Part shown: positions 7,992 through 16,652 of the stretch, piece by piece
Layout: each line of letters starts with the position of its first letter
Numbering within the stretch: the stretch's first letter is position 1
NCBI GenBank assembly: GCA_017617475.1
Contig: JAFZWC010000008.1
Location: forward strand, 1-46,778
DNA: 46,778 nucleotides
Direction: 5' to 3'
From: Bacteroidales bacterium
GTDB lineage: Bacteria; Bacteroidota; Bacteroidia; Bacteroidales; UBA932
The notes under the pieces: generated by a model
Told to the model about the DNA's origin: nothing
The model's database searches: none
Seen by the model: only the letters and a program-made list of their open reading frames with translations
Position numbers and translations under genes: made by a program

Positions 7992-9800
7992 TTATAGTTT
8001 CACAAACAGGGTCATTTCCTCGTCAAAGTTGCGCAGGAAGATGCGGTAAGTGCCAGCGGGATAGTGGAAGACAGAGCGGTATTCGTCGGTCTTCCGGTCC
8101 CAGTGTACGGTCTTCTTGTACTGCCTTTCACCATACTCGCTATAATCATTGTCCGTCTTGCTTGTAGACAGCAACGCCCCAAGGTCCTGGGACCATACCT
8201 CCCAGTAGATGTCCTTGACGCCGCTCAGCGAAAAACAGGGCACGACCGCCATTTCCGGATCTGCGGAATCCTCCAGGAAATAGCCAATGGAAATCATATC
8301 AGCTATCTTCTGTCCCGGGTGAAATACCAGATAGGCATTACTGGACTGGAGAAGAGGTTCCCATTGCCCGTCCAAGAACCAGGATAACTTCAGGCAGTCG
8401 CCGTCCTCAATCGCACAAGTTATATTGCAGGTCAGTTCCGGAATGTACGGAAAATTCGTACTCGTACTTACCATTACCGAATCGGTGGTAGTTTCCTTGA
8501 ATTGCCCATCCTTGTCATACAGGGCGAATCTCAGACAAAGATTGGCCGGATTCAAATCCGAAGTGAAACAATTTAACTCTCGGTTGCCAACCGGGAATGA
8601 CTTACTCCGGAAATCCCAGGGGAAGGGCACCAGATGATCGTCATAAAGAGTTATATGCGCTTCCCCACCCCGGTCCGGATAAATGTGGGTAACCATTCCT
8701 TCCCAATCGCAGAACTCGGTAGCAGCGTCTTTGTCAAGCGGGACGGAGGGTTTGAGCAGATAGTAATTGTTATAGTAACCGGACCAGCCATAATTGAGAC
8801 TGAAAAAATTACCTTTATAACCGTCCACCACGAAAGCATGCCCTTCGACATCGTTGGTACCCCCATAAAAGACAGGACGGCTCGCGTCAATCTCGTCCCG
8901 AATCATCTTCTCCCATACATCCATCTTATAATAATCCCAATCCTCATAGCGCATTTGCTTGTCATATCCAAAATAGGTGGCCAGTTTAAGGGGGTCATAA
9001 CATTCGGCACCAGAGCCTGCAGGATTGAACTGCATCCTGGACATCACGGCCACATCGTAGAGCAACTGCGCAACCTGCGCCCCTTGTTCCTCCGTGTATT
9101 TGCCGTTCTCATATTTCAGCGGCATCTGGCTCCAGTCATAGGTGTGGCCCAATGCATGCCCTTCCACCGTAATATGGCCGTCCTCCCAGTAATAATCCGG
9201 CAGCTTTCCGGTTCCTTTCTCCGGCCATTGATGGTATCGCATGATAATGCCAATAGCCGTGGCAACACAGCCAATCGGACATTCCTTTCCATCCAGCTTA
9301 GGAGCCAGATTGTTATACGGAGCATACTGGTTCCAAAGGGCTGTTTCCAGTTTTACGCCATCCTCCGGGTTGTCGGCCGCCAGCCATTGCGCCTTTGTGG
9401 CCGCATCGGCTTTCTGGCCCATTTTTCGGGCATAAGCAATCATGGACGCATGCCAGTCCAGCATATGGTGTACGTTGGACGGCATATCTTCCAGTCGGAG
9501 GTATCCCGTGGTGGAATAGCCGATAACCGGCAGCGACACATCGTCGGCTGCTACAATTACATAACCACCCCCATCGCGCCCGAAGATATAGAGCGAAGGC
9601 TCTTCTGTAGTGGCTTTGGTCTTAGCCTGCGGCCACGTGCCCGTCAAATGAAGGGTGCCCCGCGAGGCTTTTGTTGCCGGATCCTCTGCACTCAGAAAAC
9701 GCTCTGCCACTGCAGCCGCCTGCTGCCGGGTCACTTTTTCGGCCCTGGCCGCGAACAGCGCAGCCATCAGGGCTATGCTTAGCAATAGATACCGTTTCAT
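7992..9800 (-). CDS. C10-family (streptopain-like) cysteine peptidase
   Basis: A 602-residue secreted protease with signal peptide MKRYLLLSIALMAALFAARA. Residues about 21-120 form a Spi/C10 propeptide ('RQQAAAVAERFL', then 'YVIVAADDVSLPVIGYS'). The catalytic domain has Cys178 in 'CPIGCVATAIGIIMRYHQWP' and His321 in 'GHAFVVDGY', followed by 'FSLNYGWSGYYNNYYLL', the usual C10 layout. A C-terminal beta-rich extension of about 220 residues ends in 'GTYRIFLRNFDEEMTLFVKL'. The start overlaps the BACON-lipoprotein stop by 4 bases (ATGA). In Bacteroidales these proteases are exported and may be activated by removal of the propeptide. The BACON lipoprotein next to it may be a surface partner or substrate. 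Confidence 0.9.
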   Translation of the reverse strand: MKRYLLLSIALMAALFAARAEKVTRQQAAAVAERFLSAEDPATKASRGTLHLTGTWPQAKTKATTEEPSLYIFGRDGGGYVIVAADDVSLPVIGYSTTGYLRLEDMPSNVHHMLDWHASMIAYARKMGQKADAATKAQWLAADNPEDGVKLETALWNQYAPYNNLAPKLDGKECPIGCVATAIGIIMRYHQWPEKGTGKLPDYYWEDGHITVEGHALGHTYDWSQMPLKYENGKYTEEQGAQVAQLLYDVAVMSRMQFNPAGSGAECYDPLKLATYFGYDKQMRYEDWDYYKMDVWEKMIRDEIDASRPVFYGGTNDVEGHAFVVDGYKGNFFSLNYGWSGYYNNYYLLKPSVPLDKDAATEFCDWEGMVTHIYPDRGGEAHITLYDDHLVPFPWDFRSKSFPVGNRELNCFTSDLNPANLCLRFALYDKDGQFKETTTDSVMVSTSTNFPYIPELTCNITCAIEDGDCLKLSWFLDGQWEPLLQSSNAYLVFHPGQKIADMISIGYFLEDSADPEMAVVPCFSLSGVKDIYWEVWSQDLGALLSTSKTDNDYSEYGERQYKKTVHWDRKTDEYRSVFHYPAGTYRIFLRNFDEEMTLFVKL

Positions 9801-10975
9801 TCTGTCACCTCCTTTTCTTTCAGTCCACGGAAGTCAATGACCATTCCGTCTTCGGGTGCGGTAATCTTGAGAGGGGGCATCTTCTGGCCTTCTACCCGGA
9901 CGGTGTGGGAGCCGGCTTTTGCGTAGCTGTGGGTAAGGCCTTCTGAATAGGGCTCAAACGCACCGTCTCCCCAGTAAATCCATGCCCCTGTTGTTTGATT
10001 GTCCAGCACCGGAGCCTTCACTTCCTTCTGGCTGGTACTGAAGGAGAAACCGGGCTGGTAGGCTGCCTGCCGCACATGCACGGAATCGGACAGTTCAAAC
10101 TGCGCATTACTGAAAACGAGGTCCATTTCCCGGATTTCTCCGGCATCGTTGGCCGATACGGAGAAACAGTAGGTTTGCGTGGAAAGCGTCTTGGTCTTCA
10201 CTTCTTCCACCCAGTCGCAGGATTCGGGCTCGCCGGCAATTTCCACGTCCAGGTTGCTGGTAATCTGAACCTCGAAGGTGCCGCCGCCGGCCGGCATTTC
10301 TACAGACCGTGAGCCCAGCACCAGGGCAGGGTCCTCTCCATGCTGGAAGACAGCCACACCTTCGCGGCCCAGGCTGCTGCTCACCAGCACCGTCGCGTAA
10401 CGCGGCAGCACATTGTCGTTGGCATCGGCCCGGAAAGTAACAGTGGCCGTGATCAGGCCTTTGGTGCTCTCCTGGTGCAGCCAGGAGAATTCGCCGGGCA
10501 TCGTGAGCTGATAGTCGATATTGGATTTGAGCTCGATGCTGAAGGTTCCGCCTTCCTGCGGCAGTTCCACCAGTCCCGGCGAGAGCAGCAGGGCATCCCG
10601 CTGTTTCTGCGTTACCACAAGGGTCCGCCGCACTTCCCCGCAAATAAGCAGGATGGAGGCCGAACGTTCATCGTATCCTTCGTTCTTCTTGACGTCCACC
10701 TGCAGGGTGGCCGTACCTTTCCGGCCGCCAGCTACGGGGATGGAGCACCATTCCCAGGCACGGTCGTTCACAAAGGATGCGGTCCAGGCCTGGCTGGACT
10801 GGAAACTCAGCGTGGCAGAGCCGGCTTCCGGGGAGAAAACCATGGAGACTTCGGTCTGGTCTCCCAGGCATTCAGCTACCGGCGACTGGAACGTTTCCGG
10901 CAGGAAGAGCAACTCCTGCTTGCACGCCGTCAGGGCCAGCAAACCAGCCAAAATGATGCAGAACTTTGGTTTCAT
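9797..10975 (-). CDS. BACON-domain lipoprotein
   Basis: A 392-residue surface or periplasmic lipoprotein: signal MKPKFCIILAGLLALTAC, lipid site Cys18. It carries about three BACON-type beta-sandwich repeats; each has the core 'GG/AGSxTFxVxxSxxWxxxx', for example 'EAGSATLSFQSSQAWTASF', 'EGGTFSIELKSNIDYQLTM' and 'GGGTFEVQITSNLDVEI'. A C-terminal PKD-like segment follows ('WIYWGDGAFEPYSEGLTHSY'). BACON domains are linked to carbohydrate or mucin binding in Bacteroidetes. The gene overlaps its neighbours by 4 bases on both sides (serine hydrolase upstream, C10 protease downstream), so the four genes from the helicase on are probably one transcript. Confidence 0.85.
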   Translation of the reverse strand: MKPKFCIILAGLLALTACKQELLFLPETFQSPVAECLGDQTEVSMVFSPEAGSATLSFQSSQAWTASFVNDRAWEWCSIPVAGGRKGTATLQVDVKKNEGYDERSASILLICGEVRRTLVVTQKQRDALLLSPGLVELPQEGGTFSIELKSNIDYQLTMPGEFSWLHQESTKGLITATVTFRADANDNVLPRYATVLVSSSLGREGVAVFQHGEDPALVLGSRSVEMPAGGGTFEVQITSNLDVEIAGEPESCDWVEEVKTKTLSTQTYCFSVSANDAGEIREMDLVFSNAQFELSDSVHVRQAAYQPGFSFSTSQKEVKAPVLDNQTTGAWIYWGDGAFEPYSEGLTHSYAKAGSHTVRVEGQKMPPLKITAPEDGMVIDFRGLKEKEVTE

Positions 10976-12177
10976 TCCTTTCCTATTATTTCTTTTTCCA
11001 ATTCTATTAACAGCTCATAGCGGTCCCAGTCGGCCCGGTTGGCAAAGACCAGAATCAGCAGGTCCTGCTCCGGATAGCGGGCGGCCATAATCTTGAAACC
11101 GCCGTTGTCGCCGGTGTGGTAAATCCTTAACGGAGAGCTCTCTGTGGCCGGTTCTATGAACCAGCCGTAGCCGTACCAGGTATTGGGGCGGTTCTGGTAA
11201 TCGCTCCAGGGGCTGCCGGTCACCAGGGTCTGGGGTGTCCAGGCCTGCTGAAGCAGTTCTTTGTCCAGGACGGTGCCGCTGCGAAGGGCCTTTTCCCATT
11301 TCACGAACTCGTGGGTGGAGGTGTATATGCCGCCGTCAGGCCTGGTGGCGAAGAAGGTTTCCTCGCCGAAATCGTATTCGTACCAGTCCTTGGGGCCTTC
11401 CGCCGTCTCCCCTGCCGTCCGTTCTTCAGGCATATCTTCAACATCGGCATATTCGTAGCCGTGGGCGGCTTCCGGATCCTCGTTGTTGCGGTCAAAATAA
11501 GAGGTATTATCCATGCCGGCCGGGCCGAAGATATGCTTCTGAACGTATTCGGTAAACGCTTCTCCGCTAACCCTTTCCACCAGATAACCCAACAGCACGA
11601 AGGTGGGGTTAATGTATTCGTACGCGGTGCCGGGGGCAAAGCTGCGGTGGTCCAGCGTCTTCAGGTATTCCGTGGCCAGGGCCTCGTCTCCGTGAATCTT
11701 CTGTTCCCGTGTAAGATAGCCTCTTTCGTCCGGCACGCCGGAGCTGTGGCTCAGCAAGTGCTTGATGGCAATCTCTTTCCAGATATCGCTCTCGAATTCC
11801 GGGAAATAATTGGCTATAGGGTCTTCCAGGCCGATTTTTCCTTCCTGTACTAACTGCAGGACAGCAACGGCAGTAAACTGCTTGGAAACGGAGGCAATAT
11901 TGAAAGGAGTATCTCCGTCTATCATATCACCCTCCGGGAAATTATTTTTCGGGACGGTGCCCGAAAAACCAATTTCCCTCCGGGGAATTTCATCTAGTCT
12001 GGCTAGTCCAAATCCTTTGTCGTACAGGATTTCGTCCCCTTTCATTACCATCACGGCGGCGCCGGGTTCCCCTTCCGGGAAAATCGGCCTCAGAATACCG
12101 TCCAGACGGGATTCCAGCGATTTGTTGCAGGCCACAAGAGCCATGGATATCAAGAATATATAAGGTTTCAGGTTCAT
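10972..12177 (-). CDS. Beta-lactamase-like serine hydrolase (class C/PBP4* family), lipoprotein
   Basis: A 401-residue serine hydrolase of the Pfam Beta-lactamase family. The signal MNLKPYIFLISMALVAC makes Cys17 the lipid site. The active-site motifs are S96-V-S-K99 in 'NIASVSKQFTA', the YxN motif Y189-I-N191 in 'YEYINPTFVLLGYL', and HTG in 'IYHTGDNGGF' in place of KTG, common in D-aminopeptidase or esterase members rather than true beta-lactamases. It is probably periplasmic or surface-bound. Substrates of this family range from peptides to esters and lactams and cannot be chosen here. It overlaps both neighbours by 4 bases. Confidence 0.85.
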   Translation of the reverse strand: MNLKPYIFLISMALVACNKSLESRLDGILRPIFPEGEPGAAVMVMKGDEILYDKGFGLARLDEIPRREIGFSGTVPKNNFPEGDMIDGDTPFNIASVSKQFTAVAVLQLVQEGKIGLEDPIANYFPEFESDIWKEIAIKHLLSHSSGVPDERGYLTREQKIHGDEALATEYLKTLDHRSFAPGTAYEYINPTFVLLGYLVERVSGEAFTEYVQKHIFGPAGMDNTSYFDRNNEDPEAAHGYEYADVEDMPEERTAGETAEGPKDWYEYDFGEETFFATRPDGGIYTSTHEFVKWEKALRSGTVLDKELLQQAWTPQTLVTGSPWSDYQNRPNTWYGYGWFIEPATESSPLRIYHTGDNGGFKIMAARYPEQDLLILVFANRADWDRYELLIELEKEIIGKE

Positions 12178-13910
12178 GCGGGGTCTACGTCTATGGCAAT
12201 ATGGCCCGTATACTTGCGGGCTTGTTCAAAGGCTGTTATAGTGTGGCCGATAGCCTGTTTACGGGACTTCAACGCCTTGTCACGGGGAAGGAGCATCCGG
12301 ACTTCCCGCATGGGACCCACCGGATAGGGTCCTTCCACGGGAACGCTCACCTTTGTCAACTCCCCTGCCAGTTCCCGGGAAAGGTATTCCAGGCGTTTTT
12401 CGTTGGCGTCCCTCACCAGCAGTTTAACCATGCGGGTAAAGGGCGGATAACCGGCGGCACGGCGCTCTTCCAGCATTCTGGAAACAGCGTCTCCCACATC
12501 CTGCAGACCGGAAAAAACCGGGTGCCGGGGTTCCCGGGTCTGAATAACCATGCGGCGGCACCGGCCCCGGAACTGTTCCAGAATCTGAAGGGACCTTTCA
12601 TCGGCCCTGAAGTCCTGCCTGGAAAGGATTCCGTCGGCGGCAACTAGGGCTACCAGGCCCAGTTTATCACTTTCAAATCCTCTGGTAACCATTGAGTTAC
12701 CAAGAAGGATATCAAATTCTCCTTTAGAAAAGGAACGAAGGGTTTCTGCCTGGTCATCGGCCGTGCCGTCCAGGCGGGCGATGCGGGCCGCGGGGCAGTA
12801 TTCCAGCACTTCGTCTTCCATCTTCTTTCCTCCGGCGTATATGCGTCTGGGGCCAATCAGGACCACCTGCTCACCGGCACTCAGCGTCTGCTGAATCTGC
12901 TCCAGAAGCTTAAGGGAGAAGCTGCCAGCCATGCCTTTCTTGCGGTATTCGGCCCCCATGTCAATAATGTCCAGAGGCTGCTTATTTGTAATCAAGCGTT
13001 CCTTTAAATCAACTTTTGCAAATCGGCCGCAATCTGCGTTATAGACGGACTCCAGCGAAGGCGTGGCACTGCCCAGCAGCACATGCGCTCCGTGAATCTG
13101 AGCCAGCATAATGGCGCTTTCCCGGGCATGGTAGCGGGGCGCGGGAGAATCCTGTTTGAAGGAAGGGTCCTGTTCTTCGTCCACAATGATGAGCCCCAGG
13201 GCATGGTGTGGGAGGAAAAGGGCGCTGCGGGTGCCCAGAACCAGGTTGGCCTCCCCTTTTCTGAGGGCTTCGGCCACCAGTTTGCGTTTGCCGGGAGTGA
13301 GGCCGCTGTGATAAAGGAGGACGGACGGTATCACTTGTTGGATTGAGCTCACGAGTTGACCGGAGAAGGCAATTTCCGGAAGAAGGTAAAGGACGCTTCG
13401 GCCTGCCCTGAGCGTTTCCAGAGCCAGTTTCAGATAGATATCAGTCTTGCCGGGTCCGCCAGTGAGCAGCACGGTTTTTCCCGCGGTGAAGCCGGTGCGG
13501 ATGGCATCGGCCGCAATTTCCTGATCCGGAGTAAGCGCAAAGCCGGCCGACGGTTCCTGCCTGGCAGGAAGGGCAAGACGGGACTTGTGGTTCTTCATCT
13601 GGGGATATGCCGCCTTGTACACTTCTCCCAGGGCACAGAGGTAATAATCGGCCACTCTTCGCCAAAACTCTATTTCTTCCGGGGTAATGGGAGGAAGGTC
13701 TTGCTCTAAGGCCTCTATGGGCACAATGCGGGCGGGATCCAGAGTGGGCTCAACGTCCACGGCACTTACCGCAGCCACATAGAAGGCATTGGCAAAAATG
13801 ACCCGTACGCGGTCTCCCATCTTAACCTCAAGGCCATCAGGGACATAGTAATAGGGCTCCCAATCCAGCTTAAGGGGAAGGATTACCTGTATGTAACGCG
13901 TACAGCTCAT
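12174..13910 (-). CDS. priA: PriA-like replication restart helicase lacking the zinc-binding insert
   Basis: A 578-residue PriA homologue, short for the family (about 730-820). The N-terminal 3'-DNA-binding domain is present ('YIQVILPLKLDWEPYYYVP'), as are the helicase core ('LGLIIVDEEQDPSFKQ', 'HVLLGSATPSLESVYN'), motifs V/VI ('LLGNSMVTRGFE', 'EQFRGRCRR') and the C-terminal domain. Two things are missing. Between 'VVLIGPRRIYAGG' and 'KKMEDEVLEYCPAARIARLDG', where PriA normally has a roughly 50-residue segment with eight metal-binding cysteines, there is none. The P-loop reads 'LLTGGPGKTDIY', shorter than the usual GxxxxGKT. The helicase box is DEEQ rather than DEEH. It starts at the ATG at 13910 (an in-frame ATG at 13916 is possible). 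It heads a 4-base-overlap gene run with a serine hydrolase, a BACON lipoprotein and a protease, and is divergent from parA. Confidence 0.85.
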   Translation of the reverse strand: MSCTRYIQVILPLKLDWEPYYYVPDGLEVKMGDRVRVIFANAFYVAAVSAVDVEPTLDPARIVPIEALEQDLPPITPEEIEFWRRVADYYLCALGEVYKAAYPQMKNHKSRLALPARQEPSAGFALTPDQEIAADAIRTGFTAGKTVLLTGGPGKTDIYLKLALETLRAGRSVLYLLPEIAFSGQLVSSIQQVIPSVLLYHSGLTPGKRKLVAEALRKGEANLVLGTRSALFLPHHALGLIIVDEEQDPSFKQDSPAPRYHARESAIMLAQIHGAHVLLGSATPSLESVYNADCGRFAKVDLKERLITNKQPLDIIDMGAEYRKKGMAGSFSLKLLEQIQQTLSAGEQVVLIGPRRIYAGGKKMEDEVLEYCPAARIARLDGTADDQAETLRSFSKGEFDILLGNSMVTRGFESDKLGLVALVAADGILSRQDFRADERSLQILEQFRGRCRRMVIQTREPRHPVFSGLQDVGDAVSRMLEERRAAGYPPFTRMVKLLVRDANEKRLEYLSRELAGELTKVSVPVEGPYPVGPMREVRMLLPRDKALKSRKQAIGHTITAFEQARKYTGHIAIDVDPA

Positions 13911-13917
13911 AATCATA

Positions 13918-13925
13918 CAAAGATA
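13918..13925 (-). promoter_or_regulatory. -7 promoter element of the priA run
   Basis: On the minus strand TATCTTTG matches TAnnTTTG. It ends only 7 bases before the start codon region at 13916/13910, so the transcript would be nearly leaderless. This favours the ATG at 13910 as the start. Confidence 0.5.
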
Positions 13926-13995
13926 GGAAAAATTCCTGTAATAAAAAGATGTGGAACTTTGTGGAACAATACTTCAGTTTTCCGGATAATTTTAT

Positions 13996-14003
13996 TACTT
14001 TTG
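13996..14003 (+). promoter_or_regulatory. -7 promoter element of parA
   Basis: TACTTTTG matches TAnnTTTG, with a T-rich stretch (13977-13981) near the -33 position. The 5' leader of about 45 bases contains a small hairpin ACCCC-ttc-GGGGT (around 14021-14034). Confidence 0.5.
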
Positions 14004-14057
14004 TAAGCTTAACAGATTCTTACCCCTTCGGGGTTCAGAAACACAAAAGACAGTATT

Positions 14058-14834
14058 ATGGGCAAAATCATAGCTATAGCCAATCAGAAAGGCGGTGTGG
14101 GCAAAACCACCACGGCCATCAACCTGGCCGCCTCCCTGGCCGTCCTGGAAAAGAACGTCCTGGTCATAGACGCAGACCCTCAGGCCAATACCACCTCGGG
14201 CCTGAACTTCGACCCCGAGAACGAGGAACACCGCACCCTGTACGAGATTCTAATCGGCAAAATTGCCGCCACGGATGCCCTCATCCAGACCGAGCTTCCC
14301 AAGCTGCACATGATTCCCTCCCACATCAATCTGGTGGGTGCCGAGATCGAGCTCCTGGAAACCCCGGAGCGGGAATCCATCCTCAAGAAGGCCCTTGCGC
14401 CCATCAAGGACCAGTACGACTACATTATTCTGGACTGCTCTCCTTCCCTGGGCCTCATTACGGTGAACTGCCTCACCGCGGCCGATTCCGTCATGATTCC
14501 CGTGCAGCCGGAATTCTTCGCACTGGAAGGCCTGGCCAAGCTCATCCAGACCATCCGTCTGGTGCAGAAGGACATCAACCCCGCCCTTACCATCGAGGGC
14601 TTCGTGGTCACCATGTTCGACGGCCGCACCAAGGTGCATAACCAGGTGGTGGCCCAGCTGCGGGAACATTTCAAGGATATGGTGTTCAACACTGTAATCC
14701 AGCGCAGCATCCGCCTGAGCGAGGCCCCGTCCTACGGCAAGCCCATCATCCTGTACGACGTAATGAACAACGGTACTTCCAACTACCTCAATCTGGCAAA
14801 GGAAGTCTTAGACAAGAATAAAGATGGCGAATAA
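14058..14834 (+). CDS. parA: Chromosome-partitioning ATPase ParA (Soj)
   Basis: A 258-residue ParA-type ATPase. The deviant Walker A motif KGGVGKT is at residues 11-17, Walker A' and B regions are seen as 'VLVIDADPQANTTSG' and 'YDYIILDCSPSLG'. With ParB it segregates origin-proximal DNA by binding chromosomal DNA in its ATP form. It opens a four-gene run parA-parB-DUF5683-mltD that is common in Bacteroidetes chromosomes, so it is chromosomal rather than plasmid-borne. Its stop lies 11 bases inside parB. No parS palindrome was found in the window by eye. Confidence 0.95.
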   Translation: MGKIIAIANQKGGVGKTTTAINLAASLAVLEKNVLVIDADPQANTTSGLNFDPENEEHRTLYEILIGKIAATDALIQTELPKLHMIPSHINLVGAEIELLETPERESILKKALAPIKDQYDYIILDCSPSLGLITVNCLTAADSVMIPVQPEFFALEGLAKLIQTIRLVQKDINPALTIEGFVVTMFDGRTKVHNQVVAQLREHFKDMVFNTVIQRSIRLSEAPSYGKPIILYDVMNNGTSNYLNLAKEVLDKNKDGE

Positions 14835-15744
14835 TCCGTCCCGCCTGGGTAAGGGCCTGGGTGCCCTCCTGGGAGGAGAAGACCTCTCCGAACTGCGCAA
14901 ACCGGTAGGTTACATTAACAAGCAGGTGGTATCGGCCGAAACCAAACCGCAGGATACCTCCGACGTGCTCCGCATTCCCGTCGGCCTCATTGAACCCAAT
15001 CCCTACCAGCCCCGCATGAGCTTCGACAACGAGGCCATGCAGGAGCTTTGTGAGAGCATCCGCACCTTCGGCCTTATCCAGCCCATCACGGTGCGCCGGA
15101 AAGGCGACAAATACCAGATTATCAGCGGCGAACGCCGTTACCGTGCCTCCATCATGGCCGGTATGGACATGGTTCCCGCCTACATCCGCGACGCCTCCGA
15201 GCAGGGCATGCTGGAAATGGCCATCGTAGAGAATATCCAGCGCGAGAACCTGGACCCCATCGAGGTGGCCATGAGCTATCAGCGCCTTATGGAGGAATGC
15301 CGGCTCACCCAGGAGCAGATGGCCGACCGCGTGGGCAAAAAGCGCGCTTCCGTGGCCAACCAGCTGCGTCTTCTCAAACTTCCCGCCAAGGTCCAGCACG
15401 ACCTTAAGGTAGGTCTGGTAAGCGTCGGCCACGCCAAGGTGCTCCTGGCGGTGGAAGACCCCGCCACCCAGGAACTCCTGTGCGACCTTATAGTAAAAGG
15501 AGGCCTTTCCGTACGCCAGCTGGAAGAGAAGGTGAAGGCTCTGGACAAACAGCCTTCCTCCAAGGAAAAAGAGGATCCGGGCACGTTGCCGGAGATGTAT
15601 TACCGGCTGCTGGAGAATGTGGGCAAGTATTTTGGAGAGAATATCTCCCTGCGGCGCAACCGTGAGGGAAAAGGTGTCCTCACCATCAAATTCGACTCTG
15701 ATGCCCAGATGGAAGAATTCATGAAGGCGCTGGACCAGAGATGA
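14824..15744 (+). CDS. parB: Chromosome-partitioning protein ParB (Spo0J)
   Basis: A 306-residue ParB. The N-terminal CTPase/nuclease-like domain has 'LIEPNPYQPR' and the GERRYRA motif (residues 102-108), with 'IVENIQRENLDPIEVA' after it. The helix-turn-helix region that reads parS is 'LTQEQMADRVGKKRASVANQ'. A C-terminal dimerisation part follows ('KYFGENISLRRNREGKGVLTIKF'). It overlaps parA by 11 bases and the next gene by 4. Confidence 0.95.
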   Translation: MANNPSRLGKGLGALLGGEDLSELRKPVGYINKQVVSAETKPQDTSDVLRIPVGLIEPNPYQPRMSFDNEAMQELCESIRTFGLIQPITVRRKGDKYQIISGERRYRASIMAGMDMVPAYIRDASEQGMLEMAIVENIQRENLDPIEVAMSYQRLMEECRLTQEQMADRVGKKRASVANQLRLLKLPAKVQHDLKVGLVSVGHAKVLLAVEDPATQELLCDLIVKGGLSVRQLEEKVKALDKQPSSKEKEDPGTLPEMYYRLLENVGKYFGENISLRRNREGKGVLTIKFDSDAQMEEFMKALDQR

Positions 15745-16649
15745 ATTTCAGAAGGCTCATAGTGCTTGCGGGGTGCCTTCTGGCCACCCTTTCCTTGTCG
15801 GCCCAATACAGGGACGACCAGTTCAAGCGCGACGCCTTCACCCAGACCTACGCCGACACCACCGAGAAATCCAAGACCGACACCAGTCAGCTCTTCAGCT
15901 TCAAGGAGTATTTCGGAGGCCTGGCCCATAAAAGGACGGCTTCCCTCAAGAACCTCACCATAGGTTCGGCCGTTCTGGTGGGCGGTACCCAAATCTACCA
16001 CAAGCAGTATTGGAAACTGCCCATTATCTATGGCGGAATTGGCGCCGGCATCTATGGCGGCGTTCACTTTAACCAATTGTACCAGAATACCGGAGAAGAG
16101 AAGTACAAGACTTACCGGACGCTGTCCTATGTGGGCGCCGGGCTGGTCTATTGGGGTTCGCTCATGGACGGAGCCGTATGCTACGACGAGGCCGGAAGGC
16201 ATCCCAACCCGGCCAAATCCACGGTGTATTCCCTGCTGCTTCCTGGCCTGGGGCAGCTGTACAACGGAGAATTCTGGAAGGTGCCTCTGTACTGGGGCCT
16301 CATGGCCGGCAGCATCCATTTTGTGGTAGACAACCACACGCAGTACCAGCGATGGAAACGCACCTACGACCAGGCCACGTCGGACGATCCCGATGTGGAA
16401 AAGCCGCCCCAGAGTGCCGAGAACGCCAAATACTACAGGGACGCTTATCGGCGCATGAGGGACTATTCCATCCTGGCAACGGCCATTTCCTATCTATTAC
16501 AAGTCATCGATGCCAACGTTTTTGCCTACATGCAGGATTTCGAGGTAAACGACGAGATTAGCATGAAGGTCTCTCCCTCCGTCATTCCCATGGGAGACTA
16601 TGCGCTGGCTCCCCCGGCCGTGGGCATGTCCGTCGGCTTTAAGTTTTAA
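15741..16649 (+). CDS. DUF5683-family envelope protein
   Basis: A 302-residue protein with signal peptide MNFRRLIVLAGCLLATLSLSA. It has several glycine-rich hydrophobic segments (about 70-110 and 130-150) and the family segment 'NPAKSTVYSLLLPGLGQLYN' followed by 'WKVPLYWGLMAGSIHFVVDN'. This matches the DUF5683 proteins that sit after parB in Bacteroidetes. Their function is unknown. It overlaps parB by 4 bases (ATGA) and is followed by mltD after 3 bases, so it may link cell-envelope work to chromosome segregation. Confidence 0.8.
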   Translation: MNFRRLIVLAGCLLATLSLSAQYRDDQFKRDAFTQTYADTTEKSKTDTSQLFSFKEYFGGLAHKRTASLKNLTIGSAVLVGGTQIYHKQYWKLPIIYGGIGAGIYGGVHFNQLYQNTGEEKYKTYRTLSYVGAGLVYWGSLMDGAVCYDEAGRHPNPAKSTVYSLLLPGLGQLYNGEFWKVPLYWGLMAGSIHFVVDNHTQYQRWKRTYDQATSDDPDVEKPPQSAENAKYYRDAYRRMRDYSILATAISYLLQVIDANVFAYMQDFEVNDEISMKVSPSVIPMGDYALAPPAVGMSVGFKF

Positions 16650-16652
16650 GAA

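Noticed and set aside
8634..9782. Long plus-strand open frame opposite the C10 protease
   Set aside because: The minus-strand protein has signal peptide and catalytic residues; the plus one has none.
13950..14003. Replication origin beside parAB
   Set aside because: Only two imperfect DnaA-like sequences, no dnaA/gidA genes and no clear AT-rich unwinding region.
14058..16649. parS site
   Set aside because: No TGTTtCACGTGaAACA-like palindrome was found by eye in or near parAB.
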